Assembly: GCF_038007305.1 (NCBI RefSeq)
Contig: NZ_JBBOWV010000001.1
Coordinates: 3,338,501 to 3,402,500 of the forward strand
Reading direction: 5' to 3'
Source of the DNA: Solibacillus sp. FSL W7-1436
GTDB taxonomy: Bacteria > Bacillota > Bacilli > Bacillales_A > Planococcaceae
DNA length: 64,000 nucleotides
Shown here: in pieces, positions 8,157 to 15,810 of the stretch
How positions within the stretch are numbered: position 1 is the first letter of the stretch
Layout of the letters: each line of letters starts with the position of its first letter
The notes under the pieces: model-generated
What the model was told of the DNA's origin: nothing
The model's input: the letters and a program-made list of their open reading frames with translations, nothing else
The model's database searches: none
Translations under genes and position numbers: made by a program

Positions 8157-9509
8157 TTATTGATAAAACGGTTTTACTTCATAACCGCTTTCCTCTAGGT
8201 GATAGCGGATATTTTTATCAACTAAAAAGTGACCCGCGCCGACAACGACAAAGAATGTCCCTTTTTGTTCTTCCAATACATCCACAAGCTTAGCGGCCAT
8301 TTCTGCATCACGTTTGCCGAACAGCATCTGATTGAACTCAGATGTGTCCCCTTCCATTTCAGTTAAGCTTTCCGCAAACTTTTCCACATCACCTTTCACC
8401 CAATTCGTGAACCAGTCTGCCATTAACTGAACATCTTCTTCGGACTGTCCAGTAGGCTCCAAAATACCGTCAAGTGCTGCAACTAACGATTCTTCCTGTG
8501 TTTCCGGGGATAATGCTTCAAACATATCAACTTGTGCATTGATTCCTTCCAGCTCATAAATAGGTTTCTGCTGTAAATAAGCACTTAATAAAAATTGCAT
8601 ATCCACTCCATGCATCGCCATTTCTTCTGCTGTTAAACCAAATGCCCCGTCCATCATCAGCGACGAAAAATTATTTGAAAGCAGCCAAGGCTTTTGTATT
8701 TCCAGCTCTTCGATAGGCATTTCAAGCTGTTCTGCGACTTTTTGAAGTTTCGCATACGTTTCTTCACTTACAACATCTTTAATCGTGCGTCCATCATTAA
8801 ACATCGCCTTTTCGATATAATACTCCATACCGGTAGGGTCTAATAAATTCGCTTCAACGAAAAGTCCGTCCGACTCATCAAATGCTTTTGTTAATTTTTT
8901 ATGCATCGGGTAGAGATCCGGCGTTCCTACATGAATGGAGCCAAGCATATACACTTTAGTATCTTCATCTTCCACTACCCATGCAACACCTTTTGCTCCG
9001 GCATTTGCCTGCTCAAATGTATTCTGGATCAGGCGTACGGCAAAAATTACCGCATGTTGTGTTGTAGCTTTCTGTTCGAGCATCAAGCCTTTTTCCGACC
9101 CTTGTAAAACTTTATGTTTCTTCATATATGTTACAGCATCATCTACTGTATCTAATTTGTATTGACCAACAATATTATAAAGAAGGTTTATTATATCGCC
9201 GCGTGTGCCATCGCCTTTTACTGAAACGGGCTTAAAGTCTTCATTTTTATCCAGATTTAAACTTGCTATTTTCTGTGCAGTCAGTTTAATTAAAGAATCT
9301 AAACGCTCCGAAGTAATCGCTGAACGGAAACCATCATAGTACCATTCGATTGGAAAAATCCCGTATTTCTCGCCTTCATTTAATGTCCCGATTGCCCAGC
9401 TGCTTATATCCGGAGTTACTTCATCAGCTTTAACGGCAGGTATAATCGACGTCAGCATCAATGTAGTCCCCAATGTTGTAGCCAAAACGGTTTTAGTGAT
9501 CTTATTCAT
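8157..9509 (-). CDS. Secreted TraB/GumN-family protein
   Basis: 450 residues with a type I signal peptide (about 1-28, cleavage after AVKA). Residues about 35-165 form an extra domain of repeat-like helices. Residues about 170-450 are a TraB/GumN (TIKI-like, PF01963) domain, with the first conserved motif GSIH at 190-193, an acidic FVEA at 217-220, and the second GAGH motif at 424-427. TIKI relatives are metal-dependent proteases; whether this one is catalytic is not known. GGAGG precedes the ATG. An imperfect palindrome lies upstream at 9553-9619. Confidence 0.85.
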   Translation of the reverse strand: MNKITKTVLATTLGTTLMLTSIIPAVKADEVTPDISSWAIGTLNEGEKYGIFPIEWYYDGFRSAITSERLDSLIKLTAQKIASLNLDKNEDFKPVSVKGDGTRGDIINLLYNIVGQYKLDTVDDAVTYMKKHKVLQGSEKGLMLEQKATTQHAVIFAVRLIQNTFEQANAGAKGVAWVVEDEDTKVYMLGSIHVGTPDLYPMHKKLTKAFDESDGLFVEANLLDPTGMEYYIEKAMFNDGRTIKDVVSEETYAKLQKVAEQLEMPIEELEIQKPWLLSNNFSSLMMDGAFGLTAEEMAMHGVDMQFLLSAYLQQKPIYELEGINAQVDMFEALSPETQEESLVAALDGILEPTGQSEEDVQLMADWFTNWVKGDVEKFAESLTEMEGDTSEFNQMLFGKRDAEMAAKLVDVLEEQKGTFFVVVGAGHFLVDKNIRYHLEESGYEVKPFYQ

Positions 9510-9552
9510 TCAAACATCCTCCTGCATTATAAATTCATTTCCACTAGGTTTT

Positions 9553-9619
9553 ATGAAATAAATTGGAGAGACGATGGAACAACACTTGCTTATGGTTTTT
9601 CCATCAAAATCTATTTCAT
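9553..9619 (-). other. Imperfect palindrome in a 331-bp intergenic gap
   Basis: The outer arms ATGAAATA / TATTTCAT and inner arms GATGGAA / TTCCATC are joined by partly paired sequence. It lies 44 bases upstream of the TraB/GumN ATG, so it may fold in that gene's leader. The rest of 9510-9840 is AT-rich; apart from the sigma-B-like promoter at 9781 I see nothing in it. Confidence 0.5.
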
Positions 9620-9780
9620 TCAATAATTGTAACATAAATTCTTTTAAATATAGAATATAATGGAATTTTATTCATTTTCTGATGTTCCAAATCGTAATTT
9701 TCAGTTGCTGTATTTATTACCGCGAATAGATAATATGTCATAAACGAAATTAACTATATTTATTAAAATAATATTAGGCT

Positions 9781-9805
9781 GATTAATTTTTAATTTATCG
9801 GGTAT
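9781..9805 (+). promoter_or_regulatory. Sigma-B-like promoter for YusW-like lipoprotein
   Basis: GATTAA, 13-bp spacer, GGGTAT. The -10 is a perfect sigma-B match and the -35 matches GTTTAA at 5 of 6. The expected transcript start is about 25 bases before the ATG at 9841. Confidence 0.55.
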
Positions 9806-9840
9806 TTTAACAATAGCTATAAGAAAGGTGGATTACATTC

Positions 9841-10314
9841 ATGAAAAAATTTGCACTAATTTGCGCGCTAAGTACAACTGCATTGCTAGTAGGCTGTGGG
9901 GACAGCGAAGAAGCAACCAATTTGCCTGAAAATGCACCGACAGAACAAAATACTATGAATCAGACAAGTACAGTAACCGAAACAGCGGATGCCCCATTTA
10001 ACTTTACTCACTTTGATTTGGATATTCAGTATGCCGATGATAAAAGTTATGAAGTGAGTTATGAAAATGAAGCATCTCGTGCAGAAGCACAAATTGAAGA
10101 TGAAGTTAACAAAACAAAAATAGAAGGTAATGAAGCAACGAACAAATTGGTTCCGATTTTCGAAGGATTTACATTCGATAAGGATACACCAGATGATGAG
10201 GTTCTTGATGAAGTACTTCAAAAATTCGAACAGCCCGACAGCTTTTTGGAAGTGGAATTAGAAATTAAATTTGCAGATGGTACTGTCAAAGAGTACCGCC
10301 GTGTAGCACAGTAA
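9841..10314 (+). CDS. YusW-like lipoprotein
   Basis: 157 residues: a lipoprotein signal peptide with lipobox LLVGC, an acidic T/N-rich linker to about residue 52, then a YusW-like domain (PF14039). Domain features seen are FDLDIQY, DKSYEVSYENE, EAQIEDEVNKTK, FTFDKDTPDDEVLDEVL and ELEIKFADGTVKEY. AAAGGTGG precedes the ATG. YusW-like proteins have no established function; the protein should be anchored on the outer face of the membrane. A sigma-B-like promoter upstream suggests stress induction. Confidence 0.85.
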   Translation: MKKFALICALSTTALLVGCGDSEEATNLPENAPTEQNTMNQTSTVTETADAPFNFTHFDLDIQYADDKSYEVSYENEASRAEAQIEDEVNKTKIEGNEATNKLVPIFEGFTFDKDTPDDEVLDEVLQKFEQPDSFLEVELEIKFADGTVKEYRRVAQ

Positions 10315-10364
10315 TAACAAAAAGCCGGGATAGCAGTATTTTATAGTAATAATTTCCATGCAGT

Positions 10365-10403
10365 AAAAAAGCCGTTTTATCTCCCAAAGAAAACGGCTTT
10401 TTG
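10365..10403. terminator. Rho-independent terminator after YusW-like gene
   Basis: AAAAAAGCCGTTTT and AAAACGGCTTTTT form a strong stem with a U-tract on both strands. Confidence 0.88.
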
Positions 10404-10475
10404 AGGTATGGTCAAACTTCGGCATTAAAATAATCTAATTTAGCTTCTTACGTAAACCCGCTTTCCACATCACCT

Positions 10476-10687
10476 CTATAGAACTTTCATACTAATTCCC
10501 CGGATATCTGCATCGTGATACGCATACATTGGCCGTTTCAAAATTGAAAATATAACCTTGATAAATAATTGATCAAAATTAAGCTTTTCTGCTTTCATTT
10601 TTGCCATGTTTTCCATATAATTTTGAAGCTGTAAGTATAAAACATCAGGTATTACCGCTTGCCCGGAAGACGCCAATGAAAGGTATT
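10476..10687 (-). pseudogene. 3' part of a small ORF interrupted by the IS21 element
   Basis: The minus-strand frame ending at 10476 has host-like sequence only up to the IS boundary at 10687 (YLSLASSGQAVIPDVLYLQL through DADIRGISMKVL). Removing the IS and one GTATT duplication joins it in frame to codons from about 13058-13090 reading KGTYREYLIKLEEYLSL. An in-frame TGA lies just before that and no good start codon is evident, so the original start is unclear or was already damaged. I do not recognise the family. A frame running on from here into the IS up to 10886 is chimeric. Confidence 0.5.
10683..10687. repeat. Left target-site duplication GTATT
   Basis: GTATT directly precedes the TGT end of the IS; the identical pentamer follows the other end at 13053-13057. 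Confidence 0.85.
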
Positions 10688-10759
10688 TGTATTTTGCAAG
10701 AGAAAAGTGCAGAGAATTGCAACGAAAAATACAGAGTGTTGCCACCCGATTTTTTTTCA

Positions 10760-11482
10760 CTATTTTCTCGACAATGCATTTGTTAAACGGAAGCTCTGGC
10801 CCGTGTAGGAAATAATGTGGGCGTGGTGAATCAAACGATCCACCAGAGCTGCCGTTAAACGTGAATCCGAGAAAATGCGGTTCCACTGACTAAATTCTAA
10901 ATTTGAAGTGATAATTAAGCTCTTTTGTTCATAGAACTCTGAAATAATTTGAAACAGTAATTCTGCTCCTTCTTTGCCGAAAGGTAAATAACCCATTTCA
11001 TCTAAAATCATTAAATCAACTTTCTCTAATTTACTTCTAAACTGCTTCAATTTCCCCGTATGTAGGGCGTGCTCTAGCTCCTCAACTAAATGCGATACAC
11101 GATAAAAACGTACTTCAAATCCATGCTCACAAGCCTTTCGGCCAAGGGCAGAAGCTAAATGTGTTTTACCTGTTCCAGGTGCGCCAACTAAAATGACATT
11201 CTCTTTTCTTCGAATAAAATCTAGCTGTTCTAACTCATCTTTCGTTAAATGGCTAGGAAAACAAATATCTTTATGCCACTGGTAGCTTTCTAGCGTTTTT
11301 GTATCAATGAAACGAGCTTGTTTCAAGTTACGTGCTATTTTTGCTTGTTCTCTGCCAAGCTGCTCTTTTAATAAAACTTGATACAGATATTCTTCCGGCT
11401 CAGTAAAAGGCACTTCTTTAATTGCTTCTGCTACATATGCTAATCTCAATTGCTTACAGAGTGTTAAAATATCTTCATTCAT
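10760..11482 (-). CDS. istB: IS21 helper ATPase IstB
   Basis: 240 residues of the DnaA/DnaC-related AAA+ family. Walker A GAPGTGKT is at 100-107, Walker B LMILDE at 157-162, and the sensor region is IITSN. IstB oligomerises on DNA, selects target sites and stimulates the IstA transposase. Its start overlaps the end of istA by 8 bases, the usual IS21 arrangement. No frameshift seen. Confidence 0.95.
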   Translation of the reverse strand: MNEDILTLCKQLRLAYVAEAIKEVPFTEPEEYLYQVLLKEQLGREQAKIARNLKQARFIDTKTLESYQWHKDICFPSHLTKDELEQLDFIRRKENVILVGAPGTGKTHLASALGRKACEHGFEVRFYRVSHLVEELEHALHTGKLKQFRSKLEKVDLMILDEMGYLPFGKEGAELLFQIISEFYEQKSLIITSNLEFSQWNRIFSDSRLTAALVDRLIHHAHIISYTGQSFRLTNALSRK

Positions 11483-12905
11483 GATTTAACACCTCCGTCC
11501 CTTTTGGGGATAAGGCATCATATTCTGTCCAATTAACACCGTAAGGATGTTCAGTTTCTTCAGCCTCACGGCCAATATAATTATAAAAATTTTGATCAAT
11601 ATCATTCATATCATGTGTAAGTAAAAGTGTCAGTAATTCATTAATCCGTTGTTTTCTTAACGCAAGTGAAGGAACTGTTAAATACTCTTTAATGCGCGTT
11701 GGCAGATAGATTGAGTAACGGGAATGCCCTACAACACGTGGTTTTTTCAACCAATCTTTTAAGATTTCCTTCCATGGAATAAAACGACGTTTTCTCATAT
11801 AAGGTCGGGCATCAGATAATAAAATTTCTCCGTCATTTGTGATGACTTTATACGAATCCCAGTAGGTCACACAAGAAAGCTGGACGTAGTTTCTTGCTCT
11901 TGGCACATGAATCAAATGCCCATCAAGTTTGAATTCATTATATTTATTAAACTTGATTAAAAACTGCTTAAATACCGGATACGGTTTTTCAGGTAATTTG
12001 ATTAATTGCTTTTGCTCGCGCTTCCACAGTTCATCAATCATTACTTCTTTTTTATAATGAACTCGTTGACGATCCTTGATTAATTGTTGTTCTAATTGAT
12101 TCGTTAAATCTTCAAGATCCTTTATTACCGGAGGTAGGCTAAAGAAGTTATAACGAACATAACCTACTTTACCTTCCACATGACCTTTTTCATTTCCTTT
12201 TCGTGGGTTACATACTTGCACTTTGAACCCGTAATATTGTTGGAAATGTCGAAAGGCTTCTGTTAGTTGTGCCTCTGAATCGCCTTTTCTTACCTTTTTC
12301 ACCGCAGGTGTTAAGTTATCAATTCGAATGCTCAATGGGACACCACCAGCCTGTTTAAATAACACTTGAAGTCCGCCTAAAAAGCATTCTAAATTTTCAC
12401 CCGGCATCGGTACCGCAAATGCTGTATTACTTGCTGGAAATGACATGACCAATGCGTGAACATCAAGTATTTCGCCATCTTGAACAGCTTCCATAATCCC
12501 GAAATCTACTTGAGCTTCTCCTTCTGGATGTTCTAAACGTTCATGACCTTTGTCTATTTCGTCTTCTTGTGCTGCTTTCCATTCTTGAATGAAATTACAA
12601 AGTGTTCTATAGGAACCTTTGAAGCCCTTCTTTACTAAATCTTCAAACATTTTCTTATTTGTACGGCGTAACTTTTTCTTAAGTTTTAAATCCTCTTCTA
12701 ACCAATCAATTACGATTTCTCCCCATTCTTCGTCGTACATCATGCCCGTTTTCAAATGAGTTTTCTCTTGAGGCAATTGATCTCCATCGCCATATTTTTT
12801 GGCAGTGCGCCAATTCACTTGCATTGTATTGGCAATTTCGGTAATAGATAGTCCTTTTTCATTTCGTAATGTTTTGATACAATTAACTTCAGACATTGCT
12901 AGCAT
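11475..12905 (-). CDS. istA: IS21 transposase IstA
   Basis: 476 residues: an N-terminal HTH (about 15-40, GLSITEIANTMQVNWRTAKK) and an rve-type DDE catalytic core with D134 (QVDFG), D196 (RIDNL) and E244 (GHVEGKVG), followed by a basic C-terminal region. The ATG at 12905 is preceded by GGAGGT eight bases upstream. It cuts and joins the element ends with IstB. Full length and apparently intact. Confidence 0.95.
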   Translation of the reverse strand: MLAMSEVNCIKTLRNEKGLSITEIANTMQVNWRTAKKYGDGDQLPQEKTHLKTGMMYDEEWGEIVIDWLEEDLKLKKKLRRTNKKMFEDLVKKGFKGSYRTLCNFIQEWKAAQEDEIDKGHERLEHPEGEAQVDFGIMEAVQDGEILDVHALVMSFPASNTAFAVPMPGENLECFLGGLQVLFKQAGGVPLSIRIDNLTPAVKKVRKGDSEAQLTEAFRHFQQYYGFKVQVCNPRKGNEKGHVEGKVGYVRYNFFSLPPVIKDLEDLTNQLEQQLIKDRQRVHYKKEVMIDELWKREQKQLIKLPEKPYPVFKQFLIKFNKYNEFKLDGHLIHVPRARNYVQLSCVTYWDSYKVITNDGEILLSDARPYMRKRRFIPWKEILKDWLKKPRVVGHSRYSIYLPTRIKEYLTVPSLALRKQRINELLTLLLTHDMNDIDQNFYNYIGREAEETEHPYGVNWTEYDALSPKGTEVLNHE

Positions 12906-13052
12906 CCTTTCTTACCTCCACTTTTTGGATTCGACACCTAAAAGAGTAGAGGGACTTGGGGTGGCTGGCAAGTCTTTTTTTATGCACAAAAATAGTGCAG
13001 GACTCTGTACAAATTCTTTGCACTAGTCTGCACTTTTATTTTGCAATAAACA

Positions 13053-13057
13053 GTATT
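13053..13057. repeat. Right target-site duplication GTATT
   Basis: Identical to 10683-10687; supports the 10688-13052 IS boundaries. Confidence 0.85.
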
Positions 13058-13238
13058 CTTCCAGTTTTATTAAATACTCTCGATACGTACCTTTTCATTA
13101 TGTTTTATGATTAAATAGATTATAATATCGAAAATAGTATTTTTTTATCATATAGTGTAAAATTCGATTAACAAATTGGTGTTATGAACACTTACGGATC
13201 AATGAAATGGATTTTATAGAGGGATGGTGGAAAAATTA

Positions 13239-15746
13239 ATGGAAAATGATATGAACTATCAAAAATTCAATCAATTATTTTCAGGTCGAAATCTCAATCA
13301 AGAAGTGAATAAAGACTTTTTCAATTATTTCACATCTCTTACGAATAATCATCCGAATATTGTTGTTGTATTATCTAAATTCGGTAAAGTACTTTCTTCC
13401 AATAATAACAAACTCCAAGCTTTACTCGGTAAGCCGGTAGTAACTAACGAGGATTTCCAACAGTTTTTGTATGGTGATAACGTAGATTTACTTGAAAATA
13501 CTTTCAATAAAACATTACGAGGCCATGCTGAAAAATGTAGTATCGAAATAAAAAATAATCTTAATAAAACATTATTTCTCGATCTGACTTTCATTCCGAT
13601 AATTATCGAAGAAGATGTTGTCGGTGTTTATTTGATCGTTACCGATAATACAGATAAAACTGTGATGAAACAGGAACTGATGTTATGGGAAAATCACTTG
13701 AACTATGCTCAGCAAATAGCTGAAATCGGAAGCTGGGAATATTATTTCAATGAAGATAAACTGATCTGTTCCAAAAATTTTTACAATATGTTCGGAATTG
13801 ATGATCAAAAATATATAAGTATTGATGAGCCGTTCAAGCAAATACATCCTGAAGATTTGAATATATCTTTACAATATTTAAAGAAATCCATTAGTGACGG
13901 CGAACATTATACGCATAAAGTTCGGGTTTATCATAGAAAAACAAAAGAATTAAAACATTTAAAAGTACATGCTGAAGTGTTTGCTGAAGAAGGAAAACCA
14001 GCTAAAATCTTTGGAATTATTAAAGATGAAACATATCAAACATTGCTAAAAAAACAGCTGATCGAGCAGAACGAAGAATATAAGTCAATTTTTGATACTC
14101 TCACATCAGGAATTTGGATGCGTGAAAAAATAGGTGGTAAATTCCTTTTCGCTTCAAAAGGATTGGAAGAAATATTGGAGATCCCCCTCTCTACCCTTTA
14201 TGAGGATTCAAAAGCCTGGTATAACATGATCCAGCCCGTGCATCTTCCAGAGTTGGAAAACGGTAAAAAGAAAATGATGAACGGTCAAAGTTTCCAGTGG
14301 ATTTATCGGATTAATTCCGGAAACGGTAATACAAAGTGGCTGCTTGAAGAAGTTGTACCCCGGCTTGATAATCACGGACAAATAACGAATATATTCGGTT
14401 TAGTCACGGATATTACTTATGAAATAGAAAAAGAACATAAAATAAATTACTTATCCAACTTTGATAATCTTACAGGTCTGCCAAATCAGCAAAGTCTATT
14501 TAAAAAATTGGATGACATGTGCGAAAGTGATGATCCATTTGCCATTCTATATTTCGACCTGGACCGCTTTAATATCATCAATGATTCACTCGGTTATTTT
14601 ATCGGGGATGAAACATTAAAATTCATTGCAGACCGGCTTGAAAAAATAATGCCTAAAGACAGCTATCTTGCACGTTTGAGCAGTAATGATTTTATTATGA
14701 TCATAAAAAATTTCGAAAATAAAAAAGAAGTGCTTCAATACGCTAAAACGGTCATCAAAAAAATTAGAGAACCGTTCACCATTCAGGATTACGAGTTAAA
14801 TATCTCGACTAGTATCGGTATTACTTTCTATCCCGAGGAAGGCAAGGAAAAATTGACCCTTTTGAAAAATGCTCACACTGCACTTTATAAAGCTAAAAAG
14901 GAAGGGAAAAGTACTTATCAGCTTTCATCTGATGAAGGAGATATATCTACTTATAAAAAGTATGCTTTGGATCGTGATATGCGAAAAGCTATTTCAAATG
15001 AGGAATTTGAGTTGCATTTCCAGCCGCAAGTAGAAACAGGCAATGGTTCTCTTTGCGGAGCTGAAGCGTTAATTCGCTGGAATCATAAAGAATGGGGATT
15101 AGTCTCCCCTGGAGAATTTATTCCATTGGCGGAAGAAAACCATATGATCAACGGGATTACTGACTGGGTGATTGAAAAGGTTTGCCAGCTTCTTAAAGAA
15201 TGGAAAGAAAAAGGACTGCCAATCATTCCGATAGCAATAAATATCCCTCCTATCCGATTTATGAAAAAAGGGTTGTATCAGCATGTGAAAACACAATTGG
15301 AGCGTTTCGGGATTGATCCGTTCTATTTGGAATTCGAAATTACAGAAGATACATTGCTGAATATAGAATCGAGTGTGTATTCAACAATTCAAAGCTTAAA
15401 AGACCTCGGAATTCGGATTGCGGTTGACGATTTTGGTACCGGCTATGCATCTTTGGCTTCGATTCGAAAGTTTAAACCGAATAAAATTAAAATCGATAAA
15501 ATATTTATAGATAATATTAATAATGAGGACAAAGTAGATAACGGCATTATTTGTGCTACATTGAATTTAGCGAAGTCGCTGGAGATGAATGTGGTGGCTG
15601 AAGGTGTGGAGGAATTTGAACAGCTCAGATTTTTAAAGAAAAATGACTGTGATGTAATTCAAGGGTATCTATTTTCCAAACCCGTTAAAAAAGAAGAGTT
15701 TGAACACATATTGCAAGTCGGTTATTTATCCCCGAAAGTTTCATAA
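13239..15746 (+). CDS. Multi-PAS, degenerate GGDEF, EAL c-di-GMP phosphodiesterase
   Basis: 835 residues, cytosolic, with no transmembrane segment. Roughly three PAS domains occupy residues 30-405 (PAC-like WEYYFNEDKL and GLVTDITYEIEK), then a GGDEF domain (about 415-575) and an EAL domain (about 590-830). The GGDEF signature is replaced by SSNDF (481-485), so cyclase activity is unlikely. The EAL domain keeps EAL (609-611), DDFGTGYAS (730 onward), the KIDK lysine and EGVE, so it should hydrolyse c-di-GMP. An ATG at 13224 is possible but too close to its GAGGG; the ATG at 13239 has GGTGG at good spacing. A monocistronic unit ending at a terminator. The sensed signal is unknown. Confidence 0.92.
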   Translation: MENDMNYQKFNQLFSGRNLNQEVNKDFFNYFTSLTNNHPNIVVVLSKFGKVLSSNNNKLQALLGKPVVTNEDFQQFLYGDNVDLLENTFNKTLRGHAEKCSIEIKNNLNKTLFLDLTFIPIIIEEDVVGVYLIVTDNTDKTVMKQELMLWENHLNYAQQIAEIGSWEYYFNEDKLICSKNFYNMFGIDDQKYISIDEPFKQIHPEDLNISLQYLKKSISDGEHYTHKVRVYHRKTKELKHLKVHAEVFAEEGKPAKIFGIIKDETYQTLLKKQLIEQNEEYKSIFDTLTSGIWMREKIGGKFLFASKGLEEILEIPLSTLYEDSKAWYNMIQPVHLPELENGKKKMMNGQSFQWIYRINSGNGNTKWLLEEVVPRLDNHGQITNIFGLVTDITYEIEKEHKINYLSNFDNLTGLPNQQSLFKKLDDMCESDDPFAILYFDLDRFNIINDSLGYFIGDETLKFIADRLEKIMPKDSYLARLSSNDFIMIIKNFENKKEVLQYAKTVIKKIREPFTIQDYELNISTSIGITFYPEEGKEKLTLLKNAHTALYKAKKEGKSTYQLSSDEGDISTYKKYALDRDMRKAISNEEFELHFQPQVETGNGSLCGAEALIRWNHKEWGLVSPGEFIPLAEENHMINGITDWVIEKVCQLLKEWKEKGLPIIPIAINIPPIRFMKKGLYQHVKTQLERFGIDPFYLEFEITEDTLLNIESSVYSTIQSLKDLGIRIAVDDFGTGYASLASIRKFKPNKIKIDKIFIDNINNEDKVDNGIICATLNLAKSLEMNVVAEGVEEFEQLRFLKKNDCDVIQGYLFSKPVKKEEFEHILQVGYLSPKVS

Positions 15747-15768
15747 TCATTTATCATCAGTTTAAAAA

Positions 15769-15807
15769 ATAAACCGAAGCAACTTTCATAAGCTGCTTCG
15801 GTTTTTA
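15769..15807. terminator. Bidirectional rho-independent terminator
   Basis: AAACCGAAGCA pairs with TGCTTCGGTTT, with a T-tract on both sides. It separates the converging phosphodiesterase and peptide-binding genes. Confidence 0.9.
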
Positions 15808-15810
15808 ATC

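Larger units (their letters stand above)
10688..13052 (-). mobile_element. Complete IS21-family insertion sequence (2365 bp)
   Basis: It carries istA and istB in the usual overlapping order, TGT...ACA termini and related terminal repeats of about 50 bp (10688-10740 and 13000-13052). The repeats share the blocks TTGCAA, AAAAGTGCAGA, TGCAA and TACAGAGT, which look like multiple transposase binding sites as in IS21. A perfect 5-bp target duplication flanks it. Both genes are full length, so the copy may be active and fairly recent. The flanks show it landed in a small ORF. Confidence 0.95.

Noticed and set aside
10476-10886. 136-residue ORF on the minus strand as a real gene
   Set aside because: Its upstream half lies inside the IS terminal repeat and across istB, so it is a chimera of IS and interrupted host sequence.
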